DNA of 43,142 nt from Natrialba taiwanensis DSM 12281 (GCF_000337595.1 NZ_AOIL01000013.1:241213-284354); one strand, 5' to 3'; shown: positions 32,791 through 42,839, counted from the first letter of the stretch. The notes: generated by a model not told the origin, from the sequence alone. A program made the numbers and translations.

Positions 32791-33147
32791 ATGACGACGA
32801 CTGAATCCGAATCCACGCACACCGACCGATCGAAACGGAATCGACCGCAGAACCGAACAGTGAATCAAGAGTTGGGCGAAGTCAGCCACACCAACCCCTA
32901 CACCGGGGAGACGGCTGGCCGCCTGTTCAGCCGCGGCCCGACCGTCGTGACCGACGGGGGCGAGCCGGCCGCAACGGATCCGGAGTCTCGCAGCCGAACC
33001 GGCTCCGGGGACGACTCCATGGACACGATGCGAGATGTCTCTCACACGCCGCCGAACGACAGCGACGATGCGAACCGGGTCTTCGAACGCGGGCGAAACG
33101 CCGACGCGAACACGGACACCGCTGACGGGGTCGTAGGCGAGGAATGA
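32791..33147 (+). CDS. Conserved 118-aa protein between ilvC and leuC, duplicated motif
   Basis: 118 residues, very hydrophilic and probably disordered. I do not recognise a named family, though a gene at this place is, to my recollection, common in haloarchaeal ilv-leu operons. It contains an internal repeat: [21 protein letters not shown] (about 29-49) and [21 protein letters not shown] (about 81-101). The shared pattern is VSHT-x-P, a variable loop, A-x-R-x-F-x-RG. Conserved short motifs in disordered flanks suggest a binding peptide. It starts 13 bases after ilvC and its stop overlaps leuC (ATGA), so it is co-translated with the pathway enzymes. Confidence 0.75.
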   Translation: MTTTESESTHTDRSKRNRPQNRTVNQELGEVSHTNPYTGETAGRLFSRGPTVVTDGGEPAATDPESRSRTGSGDDSMDTMRDVSHTPPNDSDDANRVFERGRNADANTDTADGVVGEE

Positions 33148-34565
33148 GCGAACGCACGCTGTACGACAAGGTCTGGGACCGCCACAAGGTAACGACGCTG
33201 CCGACCGGGCAGGACCAACTGTTCGTCGGCCTCCACCTCATCCACGAGGTCACCAGCCCGCAGGCCTTCGGCATGCTCCGCGAGCGCGACCTCGAAGTCG
33301 CCTACCCCGAACTCACCCACGCGACCGTCGACCACATCGTCCCCACGGCCGACCAGTCCCGCCCCTACGAGGAGGACGCGGCCGAGGAGATGATGAGTGA
33401 ACTCGAGGCAAACGTCCGCGAAGCCGGCATCGACTTTTCGGATCCGACGACGGGCGACCAGGGCATCGTCCACGTCATCGGACCGGAGCAGGGACTCACC
33501 CAGCCCGGTAAGACCATCGTCTGTGGTGACTCCCACACCTCCACCCACGGTGCATTCGGCGCGCTGGCGTTCGGTATCGGGACCTCCCAGATCCGCGACG
33601 TGCTCGCGACGGGTACCGTCGCCATGGAGAAACAGAAGGTCCGCAAGATCCAGGTTGACGGCGAACTCGGCGACGGCGTCGAGGCCAAGGACGTGATCCT
33701 GGAGATCATCAGCCGCCTCGGCACCGAGGGCGGCGTCGGCTACGTCTACGAGTACGCCGGCGAGGCCATCGAGGACCTCGGCATGGAAGGGCGGATGTCC
33801 ATCTGTAACATGTCCATCGAGGGCGGCGCTCGCGCAGGCTACGTCAACCCCGACGAGACCACCTACGAGTGGCTCGAAGAGACGGACTACTTCCAAGAAA
33901 ACCCCGGCGAGTTCGAGGCACTCAAACCCTACTGGGAGTCGATCGCGAGCGACGACGACGCCGAGTACGACGATATCGTCCGCATCGACGCCGACGAACT
34001 CGAACCGGTCGTCACCTGGGGGACGACGCCGGGCCAGGGAATCGGTATCACTGACCCGATTCCGGAGCCCGAGGTGCTCCCCGCGGATAAGCAGGACACG
34101 GCCCGGCGTGCACAGGAACACATGCGCGTCGAGCCCGGCGAGACGATGGACGGCTACGAGATCGACGTGGCCTTCCTCGGCTCCTGTACGAACGCCCGCC
34201 TGCCCGACCTCCGCCGCGCGGCACGGATCGTCGAGGACCGCGAGGTCGCAGACGACGTCCGCGCGATGGTCGTCCCCGGCAGCCAGCGCGTCCAGGAGGC
34301 CGCCGAGGAAGAAGGGCTGAAAGACACCTTCGAGGACGCCGGCTTCGAGTGGCGAAACGCCGGCTGTTCGATGTGTCTGGGCATGAACGAAGACCAACTC
34401 GAGGGCGACGAAGCCTGTGCCTCCTCCTCGAACCGGAACTTCGTCGGCCGCCAGGGCAGTAAGGACGGCCGCACGGTGCTGATGAACCCGCGGATGGTCG
34501 CCGCCGCGGCGATCACCGGCGAGGTAACTGACGTCCGCGATCTGAAGGAGGTGACGACGGTATGA
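33144..34565 (+). CDS. leuC: 3-isopropylmalate dehydratase, large subunit
   Basis: 473 residues. An aconitase-family [4Fe-4S] enzyme isomerising 2- to 3-isopropylmalate. Visible features are [10 protein letters not shown] at the start, DHIVPT, the substrate/cluster block [19 protein letters not shown] (first Cys ligand), [12 protein letters not shown], then [12 protein letters not shown] with the second Cys and [12 protein letters not shown] with the last two Cys. [11 protein letters not shown] closes the active site. The length is right for the bacterial-type LeuC. It forms a heterodimer with LeuD, whose gene overlaps its stop. Confidence 0.95.
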   Translation: MSERTLYDKVWDRHKVTTLPTGQDQLFVGLHLIHEVTSPQAFGMLRERDLEVAYPELTHATVDHIVPTADQSRPYEEDAAEEMMSELEANVREAGIDFSDPTTGDQGIVHVIGPEQGLTQPGKTIVCGDSHTSTHGAFGALAFGIGTSQIRDVLATGTVAMEKQKVRKIQVDGELGDGVEAKDVILEIISRLGTEGGVGYVYEYAGEAIEDLGMEGRMSICNMSIEGGARAGYVNPDETTYEWLEETDYFQENPGEFEALKPYWESIASDDDAEYDDIVRIDADELEPVVTWGTTPGQGIGITDPIPEPEVLPADKQDTARRAQEHMRVEPGETMDGYEIDVAFLGSCTNARLPDLRRAARIVEDREVADDVRAMVVPGSQRVQEAAEEEGLKDTFEDAGFEWRNAGCSMCLGMNEDQLEGDEACASSSNRNFVGRQGSKDGRTVLMNPRMVAAAAITGEVTDVRDLKEVTTV

Positions 34566-35203
34566 CCGACGCTGATGGGATCGAAATCCCCGAAGTCGAT
34601 TCCGCATCCGGGTCCGGGCTTCCGATCCGCGGCAACGACATCGACACCGACCAGATCATCCCCGCGCGGTTCATGAAGGTCGTCACCTTCGACGGCCTCG
34701 GCGAGTTCGCGTTCTTCGACAAGCGATTTACCGAGGATGACGACCTCAAAGACCACCCGTTCAACGAGGATCGCTTCCAGAACTCGTCCGTGATGGTCGT
34801 GAACTCGAACTTCGGATGCGGCTCCTCGCGCGAGCACGCCCCCCAGGCGCTGATGCGCTGGGGCATCGACGCGATCATCGGCGAGAGCTTCGCCGAAATC
34901 TTCGCGGGCAACTGCCTGGCGCTCGGCATTCCGACCGTCACCGCAGACAGCGAGACGATCCAGGACCTGCAGGACTGGGTCGACGAGAACCCCGATGGAG
35001 AACTCGACATCGACATCGAGGACGAGACGGTCACCTACGGCGAGCAGACGATCGACGTGACCGTCGACGACGCCCAGCGCAAGGCCCTCGTCGACGGCGT
35101 CTGGGACACGACGGCGCTGATGAAGTCGAACGCCGGTGCCGTGGGCAAAACCGCACGGGACCTCCCCTATGTCGGTGACGCGGCCGGTTCCAGCGCCGAC
35201 TGA
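34562..35203 (+). CDS. leuD: 3-isopropylmalate dehydratase, small subunit
   Basis: 213 residues. The swivelling domain partner of LeuC. It has [19 protein letters not shown] (about 20-38), [16 protein letters not shown] with the substrate-binding Ser-Arg, and [32 protein letters not shown] follows. The C-terminus carries a haloarchaeal extension ([19 protein letters not shown]). The ATG overlaps the leuC stop by 4 bases. A 187-base gap follows before the next gene, the first real break after ilvB. Confidence 0.94.
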   Translation: MTDADGIEIPEVDSASGSGLPIRGNDIDTDQIIPARFMKVVTFDGLGEFAFFDKRFTEDDDLKDHPFNEDRFQNSSVMVVNSNFGCGSSREHAPQALMRWGIDAIIGESFAEIFAGNCLALGIPTVTADSETIQDLQDWVDENPDGELDIDIEDETVTYGEQTIDVTVDDAQRKALVDGVWDTTALMKSNAGAVGKTARDLPYVGDAAGSSAD

Positions 35204-35390
35204 CGACCCGACGTACCCGCTTCTCGCTTATTGTCGCATTGTCAAGTCGATGGGCTCTCCCGTTTGTGCTCCTGAACCCGAAGCAGTATCGCGTGCGACC
35301 GAGTTCAGAACTCGCGTTTGCAGCGTCTCGTTGAAGACAAGACACTTATAGGATCGATTAGAAGTCCGGGCCGCTTACTAATCGGTCACC

Positions 35391-36944
35391 ATGCCCTCTC
35401 GGTTTGATGCAGGTCCCCGTTCCAGAAGGTGGATCGCTGATGGCGGTCCGCTTTACGAGTTCGTCGAGCCGCGACTGGGGATCGACATGAGAGCGCTTGC
35501 GGTCTTTCGAATGGCGCTCGGGGTGTTGTTGCTCGCTGACCTGCTCGCACTGCGGCTGCCGGGACTGCGGACCTTCTACAGCGACGCCGGAGTGTTCCCG
35601 CGCTCAGCGCTCGCCGAGACGTATCCCGCCTTCGAGACATGGTCGCTGCACGCTCTGTCGGGAGATCCGTGGTTCCAGGGCCTCCTGTTCGCCGTTGCCG
35701 GCGCGTTCGCGGCGCTGCTGCTCGTCGGCTACCGGACTCGACTCTCGGTGGCTGGATCGCTCGTCCTCTTCGCGTCGCTGCTCGCGCGGAACCCGCTCCT
35801 GGTGAACGGCGGCGATACGATCCTCCTGACGTTCCTCGTTCTCGGACTCGTTCTCCCGCTCGGGACGCGCTGGTCACTTGACGCTCGCCAGCGGTCGCGT
35901 CGGCCCGAGGGGAGCGGTTCCATTGACACGTACGCCGTCTCGCTCGCGACCGCCACGATCCTCGTCCACTTCGGCTGCATCTACGGAACGAACGCGGTCC
36001 GCAAGTTCCAGAGCGACCCCTGGACGAGCGGCGTTGCGGTACGGCAAATCTTCCACCTCGAACAGTATCTGACGCCGCTTGGCTCCGCGCTGGCAGAGTT
36101 CGCCGTGCTCCTCATCGCCATCAACTGGGGCTGGACCGCGCTCCTCTCGGGGTCGGTCCTGCTGCTCGTTTTCACCGGTCGAGCGCGAATCGCGCTGGTC
36201 GCCGGCTTCGTCACGGCGCACCTCGGCATGGCCGCGACGATGCGACTCGGCGTCTTCCCGTTCGTCATGATCGCCGGCCTGCTCTTGTTCCTGCCCCCGT
36301 CCTGCTGGGATCGACTCGAACGGGTCCTCGCGGCAACTGAACTCGGACAGCGTGCGGGATCCGGCCTACCGATCGGCGATGGTGGCGGACCCGACGGCGA
36401 CCCCAGCGAGTCCCGTCGTCGCTCCTCTCCATCCGAGGGTGTCACCGTCAGTCGCTGCGTCCGCGCAGGCGGTACTGTCCTCGTCGCCTGTTTCCTTGTG
36501 TCATCGGTGCTCTGGCAGATCGCCGCCCTCGGCGTGGGAACCCCCCTTGCCGACTCGCTCGCTCAGGACGGTGAGGACGGCGGGGAGATCGGGAGTTGGT
36601 CGTTCTTTGCGCCGAACCCGCCGGACGCGTACAGCTGGTACACCGTCGAAGCGACGCTCGAGTCGGGCGAGACTATCGGTGTCTTCCCCCGGGGCCGGGA
36701 CGGCGGGCGACTCGACCGCCCGCCCGACGGAACGACGGCCTATCCCTCGACGCTCTGGATGCGATACGGCACGGACGTTCGGTACGCCGACGACACGTAC
36801 TACGAACCCGCGGCCGAGTTCAGCTGCGCGCACGTCGATCGGGCCGTCGACAGGGTGACGATTTCGCACGTCGAGCAATCCGTCGGCCCGTCCGGGCCAA
36901 CGGGCGAACCGGACCGACAGGAGCGGATCGAGTACGCGTGTTGA
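35391..36944 (+). CDS. HTTM-domain membrane protein (vitamin-K-carboxylase-like)
   Basis: 517 residues. About 8 hydrophobic segments between residues 35 and 310 with the HTTM pattern. The region after the first helix, LRTFYSDAGVFPRSAL, the block FETWSLHALSGDPWFQG and a later HFGCIYGTNAVRKF with a Lys are characteristic. A Ser/Arg/Pro-rich linker (about 322-355), one more helix (about 364-382) and a soluble tail (WSFFAPNPPDAYSWY) complete it. HTTM proteins are related to gamma-glutamyl carboxylase, but most prokaryotic ones have no known reaction. It separates leuD from leuB in the operon. CACTTATAGG at 35343-35352 may be its own TATA with a leader of about 15-20 bases. Confidence 0.82.
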   Translation: MPSRFDAGPRSRRWIADGGPLYEFVEPRLGIDMRALAVFRMALGVLLLADLLALRLPGLRTFYSDAGVFPRSALAETYPAFETWSLHALSGDPWFQGLLFAVAGAFAALLLVGYRTRLSVAGSLVLFASLLARNPLLVNGGDTILLTFLVLGLVLPLGTRWSLDARQRSRRPEGSGSIDTYAVSLATATILVHFGCIYGTNAVRKFQSDPWTSGVAVRQIFHLEQYLTPLGSALAEFAVLLIAINWGWTALLSGSVLLLVFTGRARIALVAGFVTAHLGMAATMRLGVFPFVMIAGLLLFLPPSCWDRLERVLAATELGQRAGSGLPIGDGGGPDGDPSESRRRSSPSEGVTVSRCVRAGGTVLVACFLVSSVLWQIAALGVGTPLADSLAQDGEDGGEIGSWSFFAPNPPDAYSWYTVEATLESGETIGVFPRGRDGGRLDRPPDGTTAYPSTLWMRYGTDVRYADDTYYEPAAEFSCAHVDRAVDRVTISHVEQSVGPSGPTGEPDRQERIEYAC

Positions 36945-37012
36945 TACCGTGGTGAGTCGCGATGTGTGACGCTATCGATACCCTCTTTTCGTCGCTCCAG
37001 AGAGATGTCGAC

Positions 37013-37984
37013 ATGACCCACGAGATCGCCGTCATCCCCGGCGACGGAATCGGACAGGAAGTCACCCCCGCCGCGGTCGAGGTTTTGGAGGCGCTCGACC
37101 CCGAGTTCACCTTCACTGAAGCCGAAGCCGGCGACGCGGTCGCAGAAAAGACAGGCAAGGCACTACCCGAGGAAACGTATGAACTCGCGGCGTCGGCGGA
37201 TGCGACGTTGTTCGGCGCGGCCGGCGAGACGGCGGCGGACGTGATCCTTCCGCTGCGCGATGCGGTCGACTCGTTCGTCAACGTTCGTCCCGCGAAGGCC
37301 TATCCCGGAGTCGATGCGGTTCGCCCTGAAACCGATCTGGTCTTCCTGCGGGAAAACACGGAGGGTGTCTACGCGGGCCACGAAGATCGACTGACTGAGG
37401 ACGTGGCGACGCTGACCCGCGTGACGACGCAGTCGGCCTCGCGGCAACTCGCGGAGTTCGCTTGCGAGTACGTCGATTCCGACGGCTTCACCATCGCGCA
37501 CAAGGCGAACGTCATGCGCGAGACGGACGGCCTCTTCCGTGATACGGTTGCCGCGGTCGCCGAGGAACGCGGCGTTGCAACCGACGAGGTACTGATGGAC
37601 GCCTTCGCGACGCGGGTCTGTCTCGACCCGACGCAGTTCGATGTCGTCGCCTGTCCGAACCTCGCGGGTGACGTGCTCTCGGATCTCGCCGCCGGCCTCG
37701 TCGGCGGTCTCGGACTCCTTCCGAGCGCGAACATCGGCGAACAGCGCGCGCTGTTCGAACCCGTCCACGGCACCGCGCCCGATATCGCCGGCGAGGGGGT
37801 TGCGAACCCGGCTGCAACAATCATTTCGGCGGCCATGCTCCTCGAATACCTCGACTACGGCGAGGAAGCCGACGCGGTCCACGCGGCAGTCGAGTCGACG
37901 CTCGCGGAGGGGCCGCGGACGCCCGATCTGGGCGGCGACGCCTCGACTTCGGACGTGACGAACGCGATTATCGATCAGTTGTAG
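37013..37984 (+). CDS. leuB: 3-isopropylmalate dehydrogenase
   Basis: About 323 residues from the ATG at 37013. An in-frame ATG at 36962 adds 17 residues without family likeness. It oxidises and decarboxylates 3-isopropylmalate with NAD+. It shows [15 protein letters not shown], the [11 protein letters not shown] loop, [15 protein letters not shown], and the catalytic Lys in [13 protein letters not shown]. The Asp metal ligands are in [17 protein letters not shown] and [39 protein letters not shown] binds NAD. It is the last leucine gene here, lying 69 bases after the HTTM gene, so it is probably still in the operon. Confidence 0.93.
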   Translation: MTHEIAVIPGDGIGQEVTPAAVEVLEALDPEFTFTEAEAGDAVAEKTGKALPEETYELAASADATLFGAAGETAADVILPLRDAVDSFVNVRPAKAYPGVDAVRPETDLVFLRENTEGVYAGHEDRLTEDVATLTRVTTQSASRQLAEFACEYVDSDGFTIAHKANVMRETDGLFRDTVAAVAEERGVATDEVLMDAFATRVCLDPTQFDVVACPNLAGDVLSDLAAGLVGGLGLLPSANIGEQRALFEPVHGTAPDIAGEGVANPAATIISAAMLLEYLDYGEEADAVHAAVESTLAEGPRTPDLGGDASTSDVTNAIIDQL

Positions 37985-38043
37985 GTTGGGATCGCATTGC
38001 GGCCGTCGCGTCGCGTTTCGATTTGTGGTTTTGAAGAGCGGAC

Positions 38044-40191
38044 CTACTGAACGTCTACGTCGGCCGTTGCGCGAATATCCCGCGACGATCGGCCGACGTG
38101 GACGGTGTTCGACCCGTCGGGGACGATCCACCCGCTATTCTCGTCGTAGTACGCGAAGGCCTCGCGAGCGAGCGAGACGGGTACCGTCGCCGAGTCGCCA
38201 GCCCCGAGTTCAACTGACTCGAATCCGGCCAGTTCGCGCTCGGGCGTCGGAACCGGGGCGGCAGATTTGCCGACGTATACCTGGACGACCGCTTTTCCGG
38301 CGCGGGTGCCGACGTTTCGGAGGTCGACGGTCACGTCACATCCGTCATCGGTTTCGCTGACGGTCACGTCATCGTATTCGAACGTCGCGTACGACTGGCC
38401 GTGGCCGAACGGGAACAGCGGCTCGATGTCGCAGTCGTCGAAGTACCGGTAGCCGACGAAGACGCCCTCCTCGTACTGGGCAACGTCGTCCGTTCCCGGG
38501 AATGCCGTCTCGTCGGCCGTCGGATAGTCGGCGGCCGAGCGGCCGAACGTCACGGGGAGACGGCCGCCGGGATCGGCGTCTCCGAACAGGACCGCTGCGA
38601 GCGCCTCGCCGTCCGCCTGGCCCGGATACCACGTCTCGAGGACGGCGTCGACGGCGTCGAGCCACGGGAGTTCGACGGGTCCGCTGGTCCGAAGGACGAC
38701 GACCGTCCGCTCGGCAGCCTCGGCGACTGCGTCGATCAGGTCGTTCTGCCGGCCGGGGAGTTCGATCGAGTCTCGGTCCGTAAACTCTGTCGCGTCGTCC
38801 TGTGCGATGACGACTGCACAGTCGGCAGACGCGGCGGCCGACACCGCGTCGTCGATGCTCGTCTCCGCCGCACTTGCACTTCCATTCGCGTCCGCCAACT
38901 CGGAATCGCCAAAGAACGACGACTCCGCGATCGGGTTGACGCCGCGTTCGAACGATACGTCGGCGGCCCGCGACTCAATCCCCGCGAGCGGACCGGTTTC
39001 CGTGAACGGCGAGACCTCCGAGGAGCCCCCGCCGCCGAGTTTGGCAGCGTCGGCGTTCGGTCCGATCACGGCGACCGAGTCAGATTCCGAGAGGGGAAGC
39101 ACGCCGTCGTTCGTCAGCAGTACGGTTCCCTCGATCGCGATATCCCGGGCTAGCTCGCGGTGTGCCGGCGTATCGAGTTCACCTGTGCTGTCATCGGAGG
39201 GGGAGCCGGTCTCGCACTTGGCGACATTCTGGCGGCCGGTCGATTCCAGCATCGAGAGCAATCGCGAGACCTTGTCGTCGAGGATCGATTCGTCGATCTC
39301 ACCGGACTCGATCGCTTCACGAAGCGGCTCGCCGAAATAGGCTGAAACGTCGGGAATCGGTGGGAAGTCGCTACTGGTCCCGTTTGGAGGGTTGGGATCA
39401 TCGTCGAAGCTGTCCGCATCCATCTCCGGAAAGTACTCCGTCAATTCGACGCCTGGCATCTCGAGGTCGAGTCCGGCCCGCGCTGCGTCGACCGTGCTTC
39501 GAGTGCCCCACCAGTCCGAGACGACCAGCCCATCGAAGTCCCACTCGCCCTTCAGCACGTCGGAGAGCAGGCGCTCGTGGTCGCTCATATAAATACCGTT
39601 GACACGATTGTACGCCGTCATTACCGCATCAACGTCTCCCTCCTCGACCGCCGCGCGGAACGCGGGCAGATACAGCTCTCGCAACGCGCGCTCGCTGACG
39701 TCGGCGCTGACTTCGTACCGATTCGTCTCCTGGTTGTTCGCCACGTAGTGTTTGACCGTGGCCGAAACGCCCGCCGACTGGATCCCCTCGATCGTTCCGA
39801 CGCCCATCCGGGCGCTGAGATGCGGATCTTCGCTGTAGTACTCGAAATTCCGCCCGCCGGTTGGCGTCCGAATAATGTTGACACCCGGTCCGAGCAACAC
39901 GTCCTGGTCGTGCGCTGCGGTCTCGCGTCCGATCGCCGTTCCGAACTCGCGGGCGAGTTCGGGATTCCACGACGCTGCGAGTGCGATCGAGGCCGGAAAC
40001 GCGGTCGCGCGCTCACCCATCGCGCGCACCCCGAGCGGACCATCGACCACTGTTACCGGCGGTATCCCGAGCCGGTCGTTCCCGGGAACGTAGCCGGTTG
40101 CGGTCCCATCCGGGTCAGCCGCCCCGTGGACGAGCCGGATTTTCTCTGCAAGCGTCAGCTCCTCGAGCAGCGCCGTTACATCGGAGCCCAT
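38044..40191 (-). CDS. Glycoside hydrolase family 3 beta-glucosidase-like enzyme
   Basis: 715 residues in three parts. The GH3 (beta/alpha)8 barrel (about 1-315) has VDGPLGVRAMGER, GPGVNIIRTPTGGRNFEYYSEDP, VKHYVANNQETNRYEVSADVS and the nucleophile Asp in DGLVVSDWWGT. The alpha/beta sandwich (about 345-600) has VAVIGPNADAAKLGGGGSSEVSP and a probable acid/base Glu around DDATEFTDRDSIELPG. A fibronectin III-like C-terminal domain has DGCDVTVDLRNVGTRAGKAVVQVYV. There is no signal peptide, so it is probably cytosolic. It removes terminal glucose or a similar sugar from glycosides. The ATG at 40191 has CTGAATAGTC at 40217-40226, which is a possible TATA on the opposite strand. Confidence 0.9.
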   Translation of the reverse strand: MGSDVTALLEELTLAEKIRLVHGAADPDGTATGYVPGNDRLGIPPVTVVDGPLGVRAMGERATAFPASIALAASWNPELAREFGTAIGRETAAHDQDVLLGPGVNIIRTPTGGRNFEYYSEDPHLSARMGVGTIEGIQSAGVSATVKHYVANNQETNRYEVSADVSERALRELYLPAFRAAVEEGDVDAVMTAYNRVNGIYMSDHERLLSDVLKGEWDFDGLVVSDWWGTRSTVDAARAGLDLEMPGVELTEYFPEMDADSFDDDPNPPNGTSSDFPPIPDVSAYFGEPLREAIESGEIDESILDDKVSRLLSMLESTGRQNVAKCETGSPSDDSTGELDTPAHRELARDIAIEGTVLLTNDGVLPLSESDSVAVIGPNADAAKLGGGGSSEVSPFTETGPLAGIESRAADVSFERGVNPIAESSFFGDSELADANGSASAAETSIDDAVSAAASADCAVVIAQDDATEFTDRDSIELPGRQNDLIDAVAEAAERTVVVLRTSGPVELPWLDAVDAVLETWYPGQADGEALAAVLFGDADPGGRLPVTFGRSAADYPTADETAFPGTDDVAQYEEGVFVGYRYFDDCDIEPLFPFGHGQSYATFEYDDVTVSETDDGCDVTVDLRNVGTRAGKAVVQVYVGKSAAPVPTPERELAGFESVELGAGDSATVPVSLAREAFAYYDENSGWIVPDGSNTVHVGRSSRDIRATADVDVQ

Positions 40192-40301
40192 TTCGACCCG
40201 CTCTTGGAGTGGCTGACTGAATAGTCATTCGATCACCCCTCGCTCGGAGACACAAGACACACTGTACGCACCTGCTCGGGTCCGAACGGCTTCCTCGGAC
40301 G

Positions 40302-41138
40302 TTACACAACGTCGAGAGCGTTCCGCTCAGCACCTGCAAGCTCGACGAGCGCATCGGCTTCGAGTAAATGACACTCACCGGGGATCACGAGCAGGTGCAA
40401 CGGCTCGCCGAACTCGCGGTCGGCCAACTCGGACATCGTCCCGGCCTCGACGAGCGGGTCCGGGCTCCCCGCACGGGCGACGACGACGCCGACGAGTTCG
40501 GGATACGCCGCCGCGAGCAGGTCAGCGCCGACATCGGCAGTCATGAACTCCTCGTCTTCGTCGTCCCGATCCGCTTTGTCGTCAGAACCTACAGGATTCT
40601 GACTGCTGGTTGGACTGTGTCCGACCTTGATATCGAGATAGACGACCGTATGAAGCCCGTCCGCGCGATTCTCGTCGATCGTCTCCGTCACGCTCGCCGG
40701 CAAGCCGTCGGCTCCGTGGGCGTAGGGAAACGGCAGCGTCGTCGCCGGCCCGAACCGGTAGTTCTGGAGTCCCGTCAGTGAACTCGTTGCCGTTTGTGCC
40801 GTTACGCCGTGGATCACGCGCGTTTCGATGCCGCGGTCGTGAGCCCGCAAGCGGAGATCGACGTGCGTCGTCGAGATCATCGTATCGCCGGCCGTCAGAA
40901 AGGCTACGTCCTCGCTCTTAGCCGTATCGAGGATGTCTTCGGGGTGTTGTTCGACGCCGGCGCGGTCGCGGACCTCGATGTCGATGTCGTGGGCCGCTTC
41001 GAGTGACGGGACAGTCGTCCCGAGTAACTTGCTCGTGTAGAACTCGGCGTAGACGCGGTCCGCATCCCGCAAGGCGTCCCGTCCCTCGACGGTGATCGAC
41101 CGCTCGTCGTAGAGCCCGAGTCCGATGAAGGTGAGCAT
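40302..41138 (-). CDS. dph5: Diphthine synthase (Dph5)
   Basis: 278 residues from the ATG at 41138. It methylates the modified histidine of elongation factor 2 with S-adenosylmethionine, a step of diphthamide synthesis. The start MLTFIGLGLYDERSITVEG is the family N-terminus. It also has VYAEFYTS, AFLTAGDTMISTTH (SAM site), RVIHGVTAQTATSSLTGLQNYRFG and PFPYAHG. The end has GEPLHLLVIPGECHLLEADAL. An insert around NPVGSDDKADRDDEDEEF is acidic and typical of haloarchaea. The longer frame upstream to 41285 has no likeness to the family. It lies 82 bases downstream of the Rieske gene on the same strand. Confidence 0.93.
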   Translation of the reverse strand: MLTFIGLGLYDERSITVEGRDALRDADRVYAEFYTSKLLGTTVPSLEAAHDIDIEVRDRAGVEQHPEDILDTAKSEDVAFLTAGDTMISTTHVDLRLRAHDRGIETRVIHGVTAQTATSSLTGLQNYRFGPATTLPFPYAHGADGLPASVTETIDENRADGLHTVVYLDIKVGHSPTSSQNPVGSDDKADRDDEDEEFMTADVGADLLAAAYPELVGVVVARAGSPDPLVEAGTMSELADREFGEPLHLLVIPGECHLLEADALVELAGAERNALDVV

Positions 41139-41220
41139 ACCAGCTACTGGGCCGTCACGGTACTTCAGGGACTGGATTTGCCGCGCCTCTCGTATCTCGT
41201 TGCCGTCGGTGCGTGCGAGC

Positions 41221-41769
41221 TTACAGCGAAAGGTGCGAGGTGGACGAAGGACCCCCATCGCCGTCGTCACCCTCGTCGATCCCACCCGAATGGAGGAACG
41301 TCAGTTCATCGTCAGTCAGGTACACATCGCCGCCGTCGACGGCCACCTCGACCGACGGCAACGTCGTGTCGGCGGCCTCCCCGTTATCACAGTACCCGGA
41401 GCACGCATCAAACATCGAGCCGTGTTTCGGACAGATGATCTGCCCGTCGCGCATCGCCGCACCCATTCCCCGATCGAGTCGCTGGAACTCGTGGGTACAC
41501 TGATTGACCCAGGCTTCGACATCAGTGCCAGCGCCAGCAGCAGTACCACCTCTCTCGCCATCGGAACTCGTCGTCTCGCCAGCACTTCCAGCCCCAGTAC
41601 TTCCAGCACCCTCGCTTCCACCTCCACCACTCCCAGCATCATCGCGGCTACCAGCTACAGCATCAGTACAAGGCACGAGAATCACCTCCTCTTTCTCTCC
41701 ATGTTGGTCACGAACCGTAAACAACCACGACCGCTCTTCGTAGACCGTCTCGACAGTCGTCAACCGCAT
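41221..41769 (-). CDS. Rieske [2Fe-2S] protein with Gly/Ser-rich insert
   Basis: About 182 residues from the ATG at 41769 (MRLTTVETV; an alternative start is 41781). The cluster motif is split normally: CTHEFQRLDRG provides the first Cys/His pair (CxH) and ICPKHGSMFDACSG the second (CxxH). A linker of about 40 residues made mainly of Gly, Ser, Ala, Thr and Glu (about 45-85) lies before the cluster and is unusual. The rest of the cluster domain is SVEVAVDGGDVYLT. The C-terminus is acidic and Gly-rich. No transmembrane anchor is seen, so it is a soluble ferredoxin-like electron carrier or a small-subunit protein. It precedes dph5 and is divergent from trm5. Confidence 0.8.
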   Translation of the reverse strand: MRLTTVETVYEERSWLFTVRDQHGEKEEVILVPCTDAVAGSRDDAGSGGGGSEGAGSTGAGSAGETTSSDGERGGTAAGAGTDVEAWVNQCTHEFQRLDRGMGAAMRDGQIICPKHGSMFDACSGYCDNGEAADTTLPSVEVAVDGGDVYLTDDELTFLHSGGIDEGDDGDGGPSSTSHLSL

Positions 41770-41840
41770 TCGAACGCCCATACGCGACTCACGTGGACCG
41801 GAAACGTCAGCGTTACGGCGACCCGTCGGCGACTATACCC

Positions 41841-42839
41841 ATGGAAGTGCCGTGCGTCCGCGTCCCGCTCGAAGACGGCGAAACCACGCGCCGTGAACTC
41901 GCGGACGCGGACCTGATCGCCGACGATTACGAGATTACCGTCGATGACGGCTCACTCTACGTTCCCGTCGTCGACCCTGCCGCCGTCTCCGACGAGTTCG
42001 AACTCGTCACGCGCGCAGTCGACGAACGCGACACCCAGACGACACCCGCCGACTTGCTGGGATTCGATCCCTCCTACGAGCGCCTCGGGAAGGCGGTCCT
42101 CCTCGACGAGGATGACGACGACCGCGCACGGGAAATCACCGATGCGCTTTTCCAGTCGGACCTTCCCGTCGAAACGGTGCTGAACAAGGCCTCGAAGGTC
42201 AAAGGCGAAACCCGCGTTCGCGACTGGGACCTCCTCGCCGGCGAGGACACCGAAGTCGTTCACCGCGAATACGGGTCGGAGTTCCTCCTGGATCTCGCCG
42301 AGGTCTACTTTTCGCCGCGGCTTGCGACGGAACGCCACCGCGTCGCCGAACAGGTCACAGCAGACGAGCGGACGTTCGACATGTTCGCCGGTGTCGGCCC
42401 GTTTGTCGTCCCGTTTGCGAAACGCGGTGCGGAGTGTGTCGGCGTCGACATCAATCCCGACGCAATCGAATACTTGCAGGAGAACGCACGCCGAAACGGG
42501 GTGGGGGATCGCGTGACAGCACTCTGTGACGATGTCCACGCTACTGCAAGCGATTACGAAAACTGGGCCGACCGCATCGTGATGAACCTCCCGCACAGCG
42601 CCGACGAGTTCATCGATGCCGCGGTCGCGATCGCCGGCGACGACTGCGTGATTCATTACTACGATATTCAGCACGAAGACGATCCGTTTGGACCCGGAGA
42701 ACGCGTTATTCGGCGTGCTGCTGAGCCAGCATACGAAGTCACTGTCGAGACGCGACACGTCGTTCGATCCTACGCGCCACACGAACTCAACGTCTGTCTG
42801 GACGTACGACTCGAACGACCGGCCGTGCCACGTAACTAA
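41841..42839 (+). CDS. trm5: tRNA (guanine37-N1)-methyltransferase Trm5
   Basis: About 332 residues from the ATG at 41841 (MEVPCVRVPLEDGE). A GTG at 41793 would add 16 residues. It methylates G37 next to the anticodon with S-adenosylmethionine. The N-terminal domain is followed by SDLPVETVLNKASKVKGETRVRD and VVHREYGSEFLLDLAEVYFSPRL. Then comes the SAM motif DMFAGVGPFVVPFAKRG, VGVDINPDAIEYLQENA and the active-site NLPHSADEF. IHYYDIQHEDDPFG closes the domain. This is the archaeal Trm5 pattern (NPPY-like motif as NLPH). It lies 103 bases before tRNA-Thr. Confidence 0.92.
   Translation: MEVPCVRVPLEDGETTRRELADADLIADDYEITVDDGSLYVPVVDPAAVSDEFELVTRAVDERDTQTTPADLLGFDPSYERLGKAVLLDEDDDDRAREITDALFQSDLPVETVLNKASKVKGETRVRDWDLLAGEDTEVVHREYGSEFLLDLAEVYFSPRLATERHRVAEQVTADERTFDMFAGVGPFVVPFAKRGAECVGVDINPDAIEYLQENARRNGVGDRVTALCDDVHATASDYENWADRIVMNLPHSADEFIDAAVAIAGDDCVIHYYDIQHEDDPFGPGERVIRRAAEPAYEVTVETRHVVRSYAPHELNVCLDVRLERPAVPRN

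Noticed and set aside
31533..32822. A long minus-strand frame across ilvC
   Set aside because: ilvC shows full KARI motifs. The opposite frame has none.
33042..34607. A 521-residue open frame on the minus strand opposite leuC
   Set aside because: It is antisense to a clear aconitase-family gene, with Val/Asp/Arg composition typical of shadows.
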